From positions 7,295,485-7,359,484 of the forward strand of contig AP024096.1 of the NCBI GenBank assembly GCA_015099395.1: a DNA stretch of 64,000 nt. The letters are read 5' to 3'. The position numbers and the translations under genes were made by a program. Source of the DNA: Ktedonobacteria bacterium brp13 (lineage in GTDB: Bacteria; Chloroflexota; Ktedonobacteria; Ktedonobacterales; Ktedonobacteraceae). The notes beneath the pieces are model-generated. The model searched no databases. It saw nothing but the letters and a program-made list of their open reading frames with translations, and was not told where the DNA came from. The stretch's first letter is position 1; each line of letters starts with the position of its first letter. Of this stretch, positions 8,284 through 17,316 are shown in pieces.

Positions 8284-8784
8284 CTATCCTCTGCGTACTA
8301 CGCGTTCGATATCACGCTGGACATCGCGTTTAGCGATAGCCTCACGCTTATCGTAGAGCTTTTTACCACGGCAGAGACCCAGTTCAACTTTGGCATGTCC
8401 ACCCTTGAGGTAGAGCTTGAGCGGAACGAGTGTCAGTCCCTTGGTCGCGATACGCGCCTCAAGTTGATTGATCTCGCGACGATGGAGCAGTAGCCGACGG
8501 TTGCGAATAGGATCGTGGTTATAGCGATTGCCGTGTTCATAGAGAGCAATATTGGCATTCTCTAACCAGATCTCTCCTTTGCGCGACATCGCGTAGGAGC
8601 CGCGCAACTGGACCTTCCCTTCGCGAATCGACTTGATCTCAGTCCCCATCAGTTCGATGCCTGCTTCAATTGTACGCTCTACTTCATAATCATGATAGGC
8701 CTGGCGATTCACCGTAATCACCTTGATCGGGACATGATTTGTCGGCGCTGTATTCTTTTGAGGTGTCGCAGTTTTCTTAGCCAA
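8284..8784 (-). CDS. smpB: SsrA-binding protein SmpB
   Basis: SmpB binds tmRNA and carries it to stalled ribosomes in trans-translation. The conserved core is unmistakable: a start of domain at VITVNRQAYHDYEV, the GIELMGTEIKSIREGKVQLRGSYA region, IALYEHGNRYNHDP, LLLHRREI, and the basic C-terminal tail (KKLYDKREAIAKRDVQRDIERV). I place the start at TTG 8784 (LAKKTATPQK) because AAAAGGAG lies 7 bases before it and the residues upstream are not conserved. This gives 166 residues, close to the family length of about 155-165. The tmRNA gene itself was not found in the window. Confidence 0.95.
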   Translation of the reverse strand: MAKKTATPQKNTAPTNHVPIKVITVNRQAYHDYEVERTIEAGIELMGTEIKSIREGKVQLRGSYAMSRKGEIWLENANIALYEHGNRYNHDPIRNRRLLLHRREINQLEARIATKGLTLVPLKLYLKGGHAKVELGLCRGKKLYDKREAIAKRDVQRDIERVVRRG

Positions 8785-9168
8785 TGTTGTACTCCTTTTC
8801 TCTCTTAAGGACGTCGATCTGCCAACCTGATACACTTTACGGCATATACAAATACTGTTCGGTTGGCAGGAACTCTGCATATGCAGGTTGTGTTTTTATC
8901 GTGTACTATTTTTATACGCCGTTGCAGAGGGTTGCGTGGTTATGTAGATATGCTGTGATAAACATCACTCGACAAAAAATGTGTTCCCATCATACAACAA
9001 ATGTCGTAGTGAGTCGAGCTTATAGTTTGTTGCCTCCTGCTCGATGGTTTTTAGCTTGACGTAGGAGCGTTACCCCACCGTGAGATTGCTGTCGTCATAG
9101 TTAAGGGCAGAGTCCAGGAAGGTCACGGGGACTGTCTCTTTTTATGCCTGATATGGAAAGGTTCTATT
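8785..9168. other. Divergent intergenic region smpB / MMPL gene
   Basis: Holds the leaders of smpB (minus) and the MMPL exporter (plus). I saw a CTCGAC/GTCGAG inverted pair around 8968-9018 but no convincing promoter pair or RNA gene. Confidence 0.5.
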
Positions 9169-11499
9169 ATGTTTTACCGCCTGGGTAAGCTGGCTACCCG
9201 TTATCGTTGGTGGATTATTGGTTTCTGGCTTTTGACTGCGGTGATTGCGTTACCCTTTGCTCCGCAGGCCAGTCAGGTGCTTAAGTCTGGTGGTTTTTCT
9301 AGTCCTGATTCTGAGTCGCAGCGCGCGATTGATGTGCTGACACAGAAGTTGCATCAGAGTCAGACGATTGTACAGATTATATTTACGAGTCAGCGCTATA
9401 GTGTCGATGATCCTCAGTTTATCGATCAGACCCAGCAGGCATTGAGGAATCTACGCAGCTGGGATCAAGTAACTTCTATGACGACATTTCTGGATAATCC
9501 ACGTCAGGTGTCGGAGGATCGGCACGCGGGATATGTGAATATTCAGTTGAAAGTTGATACTGATAACTCACCAAAGTTATTGCCTGAACTGAAGAGGCGT
9601 CTTCAACAGGTACCAGATCTGCAAAGTAGTGTCGGTGGGAGTCCGGTCTTCTATGAAGATATTCAGGTAGTGAGTGAGAACGACCTGCGTCGTGCAGAGT
9701 TATTGGCCTTCCCTTTTGCAATAATTGCATTGCTCCTTGTTTTCCGTTCGGTGATCGCGGCGATCCTACCCGCTCTGGTAGGTGGCTTCGCGGTGGTGAT
9801 CTCGCTGGCCCTGGTCTTCTGGTTGGGGCATTTTACCGACCTCTCGATCTTTGTATTGAATATTACGACCCTCTTTGGTCTGGGACTGGGTGTTGACTAT
9901 TCGCTTTTTATCGTAAGCCGCTTCAGAGAAGAACTGCGACGCGGACATACTGTAGAAGATGCGGTGGTGCTTGCACTTGAAACGGCTGGACGCGCGGTTG
10001 CTTTCTCTGGTCTGGCGGTCACCATTGGTCTCTTTGGCCTGACCTTCTTCCATATTAATATGCTCCACTCGGTTGGACTGGGTGGTATTATGGTGGTCTT
10101 GCTGGCGGTTGTTGCTGCCCTGACCCTGTTGCCGGCGATGCTGACCATATTAGGACTGCGTGTGAATGCTCTCCCTGTACGGGTTCCGCGTCTGCGTCGT
10201 GGCGTTGTGCCAGCGAATAATGATGTGACGCTGGCGGGCGAGATCGATGCGCAGCATGGCTATTGGTACCGCCTCTCGCAATTTGTCATGCGCTATCCGC
10301 TGCGTATCTTCTTTCCGGTTCTTCTCTTATTGATTGGCTTTGGTCTGCCCTTTTTAGGCGTGCGCTTCTCCGCACCGGATGCCTCGATCCTACCGGACTA
10401 TGTGCCGTCGCGTGCCGCCTATAATCTACTGGTGGCACGTTTTAACCAGCGTGAGACGACGCCTATTCTGATGGCCGTGCAGACAAAGGGCAATGTGCTG
10501 ACACCCGACAATATCAAAAATCTTTACTATTATGTACAGCGTATCGAGGCTGATCCCGCTGTTGAGCGTGTAGATAGTATTGTCAGCGCTGATCCTCGTT
10601 TTACGTTGGATCAGTATCAACTGCTCTATGCTCATCCTGACCTGATTGCTGATCCGTATGTTGGTACGTTGTTAAAGTCGACGGTTGCGGATAATACGAT
10701 GTTTGTACAGGTAATCAGCAAGTATGGGATGGTTGATCCACGCTCGCAGACGCTCGTGCAGACGATTCGCAATACTCAGCCAGGACATGGGATCACAGTA
10801 CTTGTGGATGGCGGAACGGCAGGCGATATTGATTACGTTAGCTCGCTGTATTCCGACTTTCCTATAGCTATTCTGGTCATCTCAATCACGACCTATATCG
10901 TATTGTTCTTCCTCTTCCGTTCGGTCCTGCTGCCTCTGAAGGCGATTATTATGAATACGCTCTCAATTCTGGCGAGCTATGGTGCATTGGTGCTCATCTT
11001 TCAGGATGGTTTTTTGCATCAGATCCTGGGCTTTACTCCGCTGGGTTTTGTCGAGGCCTCCAGTCCCATCTTGCTCTTCTGTGCCATCTTTGGCCTCTCG
11101 ATGGACTACGAAGTCTTTCTGCTTTCGCGTATTCAAGAGGCATACTGGCAGACAGGGGATAATAAGCAGGCTGTGGCCCTGGGTCTACAACGGAGTGGTG
11201 GTATTATCACCAGTGCGGCGGTGATCGTAATTGTGGTCAGTGCCTGTTTTGCGACGGCAGATATGATCCTGGTAAAAGCGCTCGGCCTGGGAATGTCACT
11301 GGCTGTCCTGATCGATGCGACGCTCGTACGTGGTTTGCTCGTCCCATCGACAATGCGCCTGCTTGGAAAATGGAACTGGTGGATGCCCTTTGCCGGAATG
11401 CAACGCCGTCCACCTGTGCTCTCTGAAGCTACAGGAGAGATATTGACGACAGGTACAGATACAAAAGCGGGTGATATTCACGTTGGAGGCAAGCGATGA
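9169..11499 (+). CDS. MMPL-family RND exporter
   Basis: 776 residues with the full duplicated RND/MMPL layout: one N-terminal helix (GFWLLTAVIALPFA), an extracytoplasmic loop, five or six helices (about 165-330, including FGLGLGVDYSLFIVSRFREE with the conserved Asp-Tyr pair), a cytoplasmic linker, then the repeat (helix at about 375-400, second loop, helices 560-745 with FGLSMDYEVFLLSRIQE). The two GxxxDY/SMDYE segments mark the proton-relay helices. MMPL proteins export lipids, siderophores or hydrophobic compounds. It overlaps the lipoprotein gene by 4 bases (ATGA), so the two are translationally coupled and probably work together at the envelope. Confidence 0.92.
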   Translation: MFYRLGKLATRYRWWIIGFWLLTAVIALPFAPQASQVLKSGGFSSPDSESQRAIDVLTQKLHQSQTIVQIIFTSQRYSVDDPQFIDQTQQALRNLRSWDQVTSMTTFLDNPRQVSEDRHAGYVNIQLKVDTDNSPKLLPELKRRLQQVPDLQSSVGGSPVFYEDIQVVSENDLRRAELLAFPFAIIALLLVFRSVIAAILPALVGGFAVVISLALVFWLGHFTDLSIFVLNITTLFGLGLGVDYSLFIVSRFREELRRGHTVEDAVVLALETAGRAVAFSGLAVTIGLFGLTFFHINMLHSVGLGGIMVVLLAVVAALTLLPAMLTILGLRVNALPVRVPRLRRGVVPANNDVTLAGEIDAQHGYWYRLSQFVMRYPLRIFFPVLLLLIGFGLPFLGVRFSAPDASILPDYVPSRAAYNLLVARFNQRETTPILMAVQTKGNVLTPDNIKNLYYYVQRIEADPAVERVDSIVSADPRFTLDQYQLLYAHPDLIADPYVGTLLKSTVADNTMFVQVISKYGMVDPRSQTLVQTIRNTQPGHGITVLVDGGTAGDIDYVSSLYSDFPIAILVISITTYIVLFFLFRSVLLPLKAIIMNTLSILASYGALVLIFQDGFLHQILGFTPLGFVEASSPILLFCAIFGLSMDYEVFLLSRIQEAYWQTGDNKQAVALGLQRSGGIITSAAVIVIVVSACFATADMILVKALGLGMSLAVLIDATLVRGLLVPSTMRLLGKWNWWMPFAGMQRRPPVLSEATGEILTTGTDTKAGDIHVGGKR

Positions 11500-12614
11500 G
11501 ATTTTATAAGACGCATAGATGTGCTGGTCTGTTGTTTGCTAGCTGTCTGTTGCTCTCGATGCTAGTGACATCCTGTGCTTTTCCAGGTCTGGCGACAACC
11601 TCTGCGCAGTTGCCAATAGTAAGTCAGCAGCCTGCACAGCATGCTTTGCCACCGATTCACTTTCCACAGGACGAAGGCGCACATAACGATCTGACCGAGT
11701 GGTGGTACTATACCGGTCATCTGGAGGCGAAAACACCAGACGGCAAGCAACATACATATGGCTTTGAACTGGTCGTCTTCCAGGCTATTCGTAGTGATTT
11801 ACCAGCCGTCTATCCAGCGCACTTCGCCATCACTGATATTACACGGAACACATTCCAGTATGATCAGCGTCGCATAACAAAGTTTTCTGGTCCACTGCCC
11901 AATGGTACCTCGACCAATGGCGTAGATGAGCAGGTCGGTAACTGGTCGATCCAGGGCTTGAATGGTCATGATCATCTCGTCGCAAGTATGAACAACTATG
12001 CGATCAATCTGCAACTGGACGGTCTGAAGCCAGCGACACTCCACAATGGGAATGGTCTGATCACCTATGGACTGGGCGGCTTCTCTTATTACTACTCGCG
12101 TACCCGTATGAGCGTGCAGGGAACGCTCATGGATCACAATCAGCCGCTACAAGTGACAGGCCAGGCCTGGATGGATCATCAGTGGGGCAACTTCTTAACG
12201 CTTGGTGGTGGTGGATGGGACTGGTACAGCATCCAGCTCAACAATAATACCGAAATGATGCTCTACTTTATCCGCGATGCCTCTGGTCATACGGTAACTA
12301 CGTATATCGGCCTGATCGACGCCCAGGGTCATGATACCGTAATCCCTGCGACGGCGTTGCACTCACGTGTATTGGGCTATTGGCGTAGTCCAACTACAGG
12401 CATCACCTATCCATCAGGATGGAATCTGGAGATCAACGATCCCCATCTGCACACGGCTTTAACTATCCAACCTGTCCGCAAAAATCAAGAGCTTGTCGTC
12501 ACAAATTCGACCGGCAATATCTACTGGGAAGGAGCAGTAAATATTCAAGGACAGAGCGATGGTGCGAGCGTGAGTGGACAGGGTTATGTGGAATTAACGG
12601 GTTATAGCAAGTAA
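11496..12614 (+). CDS. Lipocalin-like (CrtC/AttH-type) lipoprotein
   Basis: 372 residues. The N-terminus is a lipoprotein signal peptide: basic start (RFYKTHR), a hydrophobic core, and a lipobox ending LVTSC at Cys27. The mature part matches the AttH/CrtC lipocalin-like family: an N-terminal NDLTEWWYYTGHLE motif with the typical WWY, GFELVVFQA, HFAITD, and the second-barrel motif TGQAWMDHQWGNF followed by GWDWYSIQL. In carotenoid hydratases this fold binds a long hydrophobic molecule, but no carotenoid genes are nearby. Its start codon overlaps the stop of the MMPL exporter; an inferred role is handling the exporter's lipid-like substrate outside the membrane. Confidence 0.82.
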   Translation: MRFYKTHRCAGLLFASCLLLSMLVTSCAFPGLATTSAQLPIVSQQPAQHALPPIHFPQDEGAHNDLTEWWYYTGHLEAKTPDGKQHTYGFELVVFQAIRSDLPAVYPAHFAITDITRNTFQYDQRRITKFSGPLPNGTSTNGVDEQVGNWSIQGLNGHDHLVASMNNYAINLQLDGLKPATLHNGNGLITYGLGGFSYYYSRTRMSVQGTLMDHNQPLQVTGQAWMDHQWGNFLTLGGGGWDWYSIQLNNNTEMMLYFIRDASGHTVTTYIGLIDAQGHDTVIPATALHSRVLGYWRSPTTGITYPSGWNLEINDPHLHTALTIQPVRKNQELVVTNSTGNIYWEGAVNIQGQSDGASVSGQGYVELTGYSK

Positions 12615-12640
12615 TTATCGTTAATAATCAATATATATGG

Positions 12641-12671
12641 AAAGGAGAGCAGCAGTGTGCCGCTCTCCTTT
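12641..12671 (+). terminator. Terminator after the exporter/lipoprotein operon
   Basis: AAAGGAGAGC (12641-12650) and GCTCTCCTTT (12662-12671), a perfect 10-bp stem with an 11-base loop, 26 bases after the stop codon. Confidence 0.7.
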
Positions 12672-13201
12672 CTAGTATGCTAAAATCCGTTTTTTACATT
12701 GTACATTTTTTGTTTGAAACCTGTGAAATCATGTTCATCTTATAGTATACTACTACTACGTGCACGTGCCATCAGCTCATCGACCGAGGTTGAAGATGTA
12801 AATAATATTCAGCATAGTGGACTGGTAGATTAGCGTGCTTATTACCTGTGTATTCTGTTCATGAGATGAATAGAGGTAGCATTGCTACTAACAATGTTAG
12901 AAAATGCAATAGACACAATCTTTTTATGTAACAATGTAGGTAACAGGATGACACGAATGTGGTATACTTTGCGCGATGACAAACAAATAACTCGCATGTA
13001 TGTCTAGTATTGTGATAGAAATGTAAAAACATCTGTATGCTACATGTAATAATTTGCAAAGTCATTCGTCATATACCATAGAACAAATGCGATTACATAC
13101 GTTGTTGTAGGGAAGGAGGGAGAGGCCTTGAACAAGCAAAAGTGCCCTCCTGTTTGTAATGATAGCTATTACAGATATCATTAGAACCTGGGCATAGGGC
13201 A
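12672..13201. other. AT-rich leader region of the histidine kinase gene
   Basis: About 530 bases without a credible gene; the short ORFs lack RBS and sensible composition. Two inverted repeats lie close to the kinase start: AGGAGGG/CCCTCCT (13114-13151) and AATGATA/TATCATT (about 13157-13181). These may be regulatory or leader structures. No promoter pair stood out. Confidence 0.5.
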
Positions 13202-15826
13202 ATGGAAGCAAAAGTACATACCTCGGCACTTGAGGAATCAGCTATTATTGAGCGCGTTGCTCGTATTGTTTTTAGTGTGCGAGGAACAAAACCGGATTAT
13301 GCGCGTCTGGCTGGTGAATTAGAGCAGGCTGTCCCATTCGATGTCTTTGGTGTCGTGCTTTTGCGGCACGATCGTCAGGCTGCACGTGTCACTGTCTGTC
13401 AACGCGAAGAGGATGTGTGGATAGCTCGCCTTCACCAACGCCCGTTATCTGATTCAATGTTAGAGCATGTCTTACAGGAACCGGTATTACGCGTGCAGGA
13501 TTATCCGGAGGGACTCGATGGTTCACCCGCAGATAGCGGTGATGCCCTGAGCCCATATCACTATCTTCGCTCAACGTTGATTGCCCCACTGATAGTCGAG
13601 GATCGCGTCCTTGGTTCACTAGAGCTAGGGAGTACAGTTCTCGGTACCTATGCGGATCAGAACTTGCAGCGTCTCATGAACGCCTTTACTCGCGTGCTCG
13701 CAACAGCTATTGAGAGTGTGCAGTTGGGTGGGAACGCAGCGATCCAGGATCGTCAGCGCCAGGCTCTCAAAGACGTGACCTCAGCTCTTACTGCAAAGAA
13801 GGATCTCTCGACCGTTCTTGGGTATATCGTTTCTGGCGTCTCCAATGCTCTTAACGTCTCATCTTTTCTTTTCTTACGTGATCTCCATTCCAATCTGCTA
13901 CGCCTGGGAGCTTTCTCAGGTTTAGAGCAAGCATCACTTGAGCAACTCTTCCACCCTGGTACCCAGATCAGTGAGAAGAGTATTATATGGCAGACCTTGA
14001 AACGTCGCCAACCATTAGAATCTTCTGATCTCGAGAACGATGAGCGTTATGTCGAGCAGAGTGTCTTGACCACAAAGCTTGGTCTGCGTTCAATTTATTG
14101 CTACCCACTCATTGCTGATGCCTCTGTCTATGGAGGGTTGGTGCTTTGTTCAACCGAACTGGGCGGTTTTACCCCACTGAAAACAGATATTCTTACATTG
14201 TTTGCAAATCAGGCTACGGTCGCGATCCATAACGATATTTTGCTGGCATCGGCATACCAACGCAACCGTTTTCAACAGACAATTGCCCACCTTGAGCAGC
14301 GGCTAAGTCATGAAGAGCAGGAGCTTAGTGCTGAGCAAGAACGTGAGCAGTTGGAGCTTTTGCGTCAACTACGTAGTGATATGCAGCGTACGTTTGGTGT
14401 CAACTTCGGAAGCCTTCTCAACTATATTGGGAGCTCTCTGTCGACGTCGCAAGAACGTGATCCACAAGTGACGCCGGATATCTCGATGGCAAACCTGAAT
14501 GGCATCGTAGGCACCGATCAGTATGCGTTTCCCTGGTCGATGCCGGGTAGCGACCTCGATCAACAATTGCAGGTCACCTCCGCTGAAAACATGGTTCTGC
14601 TAGAGCATACAGCTGATTCGGCCCTTAGTAATGCCGCCATGCTAGGTGAGTTGAGTCGCCTGATCACACAACTCAAGCAATCTACTAACTGGGTAAAGGA
14701 TGCCTGGTTCGTTATAGATACAAATGGTGTGTGCCGATACATGAATCCGGCTGCTCAGAATTTGTGTAAGATCAATTTGGAAGCGATGACCTCATCCTAT
14801 AATAGTATGCTCTGGGGACTTACACTGGGCCAGGGGCTGGCTCTGCATATTGAAAATGTGTTTGCTCGTTTGTTGTCACGCATGCGCAACAGTGATGAGG
14901 TGAGTAGCTATCTCAGCGCTTTCATGCGCGAACGCGATTATGTGCATGAATTGCGTTGTGTATTGACCGAAGAGCTGCTAGATGCTCAGGCAACGGAGCA
15001 GGAGAACGCAACCGATCATTACTACAAACTGACCCGCTATCCACTCTATACGGAACAGGGTGGGCAACTGGAAGCTAATGCATTACAGATGCAAGATGTT
15101 ACCGAGCAGGTCCGTGATGAAAAGAACCGCTCGGCTCTCTTTTCATCTGTTTCACACGACCTACGAACGCCATTAACCACCATCAAAGCCGCAGTCACTG
15201 GCCTGCTCGAATTTGGTACTGTCCTGGACGAGCAGGATCGTCGTGAAGTACTCGAAGAGATCGATAGCGAAGCGGACCATCTTACGATACTGGTAAGCTC
15301 GTTGGTTGAGTTATCGCGTATCGAGGTTGGCGCGTTTGATCTCAAGAAAGAGTGGTGCGATGCAGTAGAGATCTTTTATGGCGTCCTACCAAAGGTACGG
15401 CGTGTGCTGGGGAATCGTACGTTGCGCACACAATTTCAGTCGCATATGTCATTGATCTATGCCGATCACACCTATCTGGGGAGTGTTCTCTTGAATCTCG
15501 TGGAGAACGCAGCACGGCATAGTCAGGATCACTCAGATATCCTTGTTGCAATCGACATCTTCAAAGAAGACAGTATCGAGAAATTGCACGTACAGGTGCA
15601 AGATCATGGGATAGGGATACCGGAAAACAAACGGGAGCAGGTGTTTACAGCTTTTCAGGCGCAAGAACAGGGCTACGGCAATGGGCTCGCGTTGGCTATC
15701 TGTAAGAGGATTGTGGAGGCGCACCAGGGTGCTATCTGGGTAGAAGGGACAGAGGGTGGAGGTTCATGTTTTGTCTTTACGCTGCCTGTTCATCCACACT
15801 CTACGAAGCATGCGATAGGGGCGTAA
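13202..15826 (+). CDS. GAF-GAF-PAS sensor histidine kinase (soluble)
   Basis: 874 residues with no membrane segment, so a cytoplasmic sensor. Two GAF-type domains are suggested at about 20-175 and 190-350 (LIAPLIVEDRVLGSLELG; YCYPLIADASVYGGLVLC), a coiled coil at about 355-400 (rich in Glu/Gln), a PAS-like segment at about 495-630 (WFVIDTNGVCRYMNPAA), then HisKA with the phospho-acceptor His652 in SVSHDLRTPLTTIKA. The ATPase has the N box (LLNLVENAARHS), G1 (DHGIGIPENK) and G2 (GNGLALAICKRIVEAHQG). The kinase core and C-terminus resemble KdpD. It lies 109 bases upstream of an OmpR-family regulator and is its natural partner. The ligand of the GAF domains is unknown. Confidence 0.9.
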   Translation: MEAKVHTSALEESAIIERVARIVFSVRGTKPDYARLAGELEQAVPFDVFGVVLLRHDRQAARVTVCQREEDVWIARLHQRPLSDSMLEHVLQEPVLRVQDYPEGLDGSPADSGDALSPYHYLRSTLIAPLIVEDRVLGSLELGSTVLGTYADQNLQRLMNAFTRVLATAIESVQLGGNAAIQDRQRQALKDVTSALTAKKDLSTVLGYIVSGVSNALNVSSFLFLRDLHSNLLRLGAFSGLEQASLEQLFHPGTQISEKSIIWQTLKRRQPLESSDLENDERYVEQSVLTTKLGLRSIYCYPLIADASVYGGLVLCSTELGGFTPLKTDILTLFANQATVAIHNDILLASAYQRNRFQQTIAHLEQRLSHEEQELSAEQEREQLELLRQLRSDMQRTFGVNFGSLLNYIGSSLSTSQERDPQVTPDISMANLNGIVGTDQYAFPWSMPGSDLDQQLQVTSAENMVLLEHTADSALSNAAMLGELSRLITQLKQSTNWVKDAWFVIDTNGVCRYMNPAAQNLCKINLEAMTSSYNSMLWGLTLGQGLALHIENVFARLLSRMRNSDEVSSYLSAFMRERDYVHELRCVLTEELLDAQATEQENATDHYYKLTRYPLYTEQGGQLEANALQMQDVTEQVRDEKNRSALFSSVSHDLRTPLTTIKAAVTGLLEFGTVLDEQDRREVLEEIDSEADHLTILVSSLVELSRIEVGAFDLKKEWCDAVEIFYGVLPKVRRVLGNRTLRTQFQSHMSLIYADHTYLGSVLLNLVENAARHSQDHSDILVAIDIFKEDSIEKLHVQVQDHGIGIPENKREQVFTAFQAQEQGYGNGLALAICKRIVEAHQGAIWVEGTEGGGSCFVFTLPVHPHSTKHAIGA

Positions 15827-15935
15827 TAGCCTGTCCATGCTGATAGCCAGGCAGGAAACAAAGAATGAGGGAGATTATGTGATGGGTAGAGGTCTTGTTA
15901 CGGCAGGTCCGTACACCTGCGGAGGAGGAACCGCT

Positions 15936-16658
15936 ATGCGAGTGAAGGGGAAACGTATTCTGGTTGTTGACGATGAGCCACCGATTCAACGTATTCTCAG
16001 AAGAAACCTGACCGTTGGAGGGTATGAGGTTCTAGTAGCGGAGAATGGTCGGCAAGCGGTCGAAATGGTCAGACTGCATCAACCAGATCTTATCTTACTC
16101 GATATCTGTCTGCCAGGCGGCATCGATGGTGTTGACGTCTGTGTGCAGGTGCGTCAATTTACACAGACACCTATTATTGTGCTCTCAGCAGTGATAGAAG
16201 AGAAGCAAAAGATCAAAGCGCTGGACCTGGGTGCTGATGATTATCTGACCAAGCCATTTAGCAATGATGAGTTACAGGCGCGTGTGCGTGCCTGTTTGCG
16301 TCGTGCGAGCAACAAAGAGTCGAGCAACGAAAACGAACCAGAGGTCCTATCCAGCGAAGATGGATACCTGCATATGGACGTTGTGCGCCGTCAGGTGCGA
16401 GCAGGGTCCAGCGAAGTGCGTCTGACGCCGACCGAATTTGAGCTTCTGCGCCAGTTGATGCTTTATGCGGGAAAGGTTATGACGCACCGCTCACTATTAC
16501 GAGCTGTCTGGGGACCGGAATACGGAGAGGAAGCTGACTACCTACGTGTCTATGTACGGCAGTTGCGTCTAAAAGTAGAAGAAGAGCCCTCGCATCCTAA
16601 ATACATCATTACCGAACCAGGTATTGGGTATGTTTTCCGCTCGCAGGGAGATCTCTAA
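15936..16658 (+). CDS. OmpR/KdpE-type response regulator
   Basis: 240 residues from ATG 15936, placed by the strong GGAGGAGG upstream; the longer frame from 15837 is not conserved-looking. The receiver has the acidic pair in VVDDEPPI, phospho-acceptor Asp56 in LLDICLPGG, and Lys in YLTKPF. The C-terminal winged helix is of the OmpR type (VRLTPTEFELLRQL ... YLRVYVRQLRLKVE ... ITEPGIGYVF), most like KdpE. It is the cognate regulator of the upstream kinase by position. No kdpFABC genes are present, so potassium control is not implied. Confidence 0.92.
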   Translation: MRVKGKRILVVDDEPPIQRILRRNLTVGGYEVLVAENGRQAVEMVRLHQPDLILLDICLPGGIDGVDVCVQVRQFTQTPIIVLSAVIEEKQKIKALDLGADDYLTKPFSNDELQARVRACLRRASNKESSNENEPEVLSSEDGYLHMDVVRRQVRAGSSEVRLTPTEFELLRQLMLYAGKVMTHRSLLRAVWGPEYGEEADYLRVYVRQLRLKVEEEPSHPKYIITEPGIGYVFRSQGDL

Positions 16659-16766
16659 AATCCTTAATACAATTTTAATGCCTACCCGTGTTATTTTTAT
16701 TACAGCCTAACCAATTTCGGCGTAGACTACTCTTGTAGAGGGGTTGTCTGGTTCTTCTGAGTAGCA

Positions 16767-16797
16767 GGAAACAATTGACTATCACAAAATTGTTTCC
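16767..16797. repeat. Perfect inverted repeat
   Basis: GGAAACAATT (16767-16776) and AATTGTTTCC (16788-16797) with an 11-base loop, 108 bases after the response regulator stop. It has no T run, so it could be an operator or a weak terminator. Confidence 0.5.
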
Positions 16798-17035
16798 ATC
16801 GCCGAATGAAGAAAGGCGGGAAAACCGGAACTGTCCTGTACATATGCCGCCAGAGTGCGTGCTATATCATTGTGTGTCTGTCCAATTAGATGTATTATGG
16901 TAGAGTAGTAGTACAATGCCTGACCACTGGTGGTGAGTGGGAAAGCAACCCATTCATCGACAATGAGTAGATGGAAGCTGACACTATAGGCATACAAAGC
17001 GTGATATGCATAAGAAAAAGACGTGGGAGGGAAGT

Positions 17036-17212
17036 ATGGAGGAGAGAAAAGAAAAGCGGTATGTGTTTGGGGACGTACTGAAGCTCATGAAAAAAATAGC
17101 ATCCACGATGTATACTAATAGAATTCCTTGTATCATGGATGACTGGGTACCTGATGATGCGCTCTCTGTTGTATTGATACGTTGCGCGGACTGCCCCTGT
17201 TCTATGATATAA
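17036..17212 (+). CDS. Candidate 58-residue protein
   Basis: ATG 17036 follows GGGAGGGAAGT, a good ribosome site. The product is basic at the N-terminus (EERKEKR), helical, and ends with a cysteine-bearing tail (RCADCPCSMI) that could bind metal. No family is recognised. There is nothing else to support it, and the region also holds regulatory palindromes, so treat it as tentative. Confidence 0.3.
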   Translation: MEERKEKRYVFGDVLKLMKKIASTMYTNRIPCIMDDWVPDDALSVVLIRCADCPCSMI

Positions 17213-17316
17213 GCGTATAATGCAGACCGCAACGCTCCTGGAGTTACGACATCCAATCGCTTGCCTCCAGGGTAGGAAGACTTGCAAGCTAGTCTGGTAA
17301 AGGAAATAGAAGAGTA

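Larger units (their letters stand above)
16659..17316. other. Intergenic region between the two-component pair and the taxis operon
   Basis: About 650 bases. It contains a perfect 10-bp inverted repeat at 16767-16797, a candidate small ORF at 17036-17212, and a CCTGGAG/CTCCAGG pair about 17245-17275 just before the operon. I see no RNA gene. The promoter of the long operon must lie here, but no clear -35/-10 pair was found. Confidence 0.5.

Noticed and set aside
12859-13065. 68-residue minus-strand ORF with many Cys, His and Leu
   Set aside because: AT-rich intergenic shadow with no RBS or homologous look.
15837-15935. Upstream extension of the KdpE-type regulator
   Set aside because: The conserved receiver starts right after ATG 15936 and a GGAGGAGG site precedes that ATG, so the extension is leader sequence.
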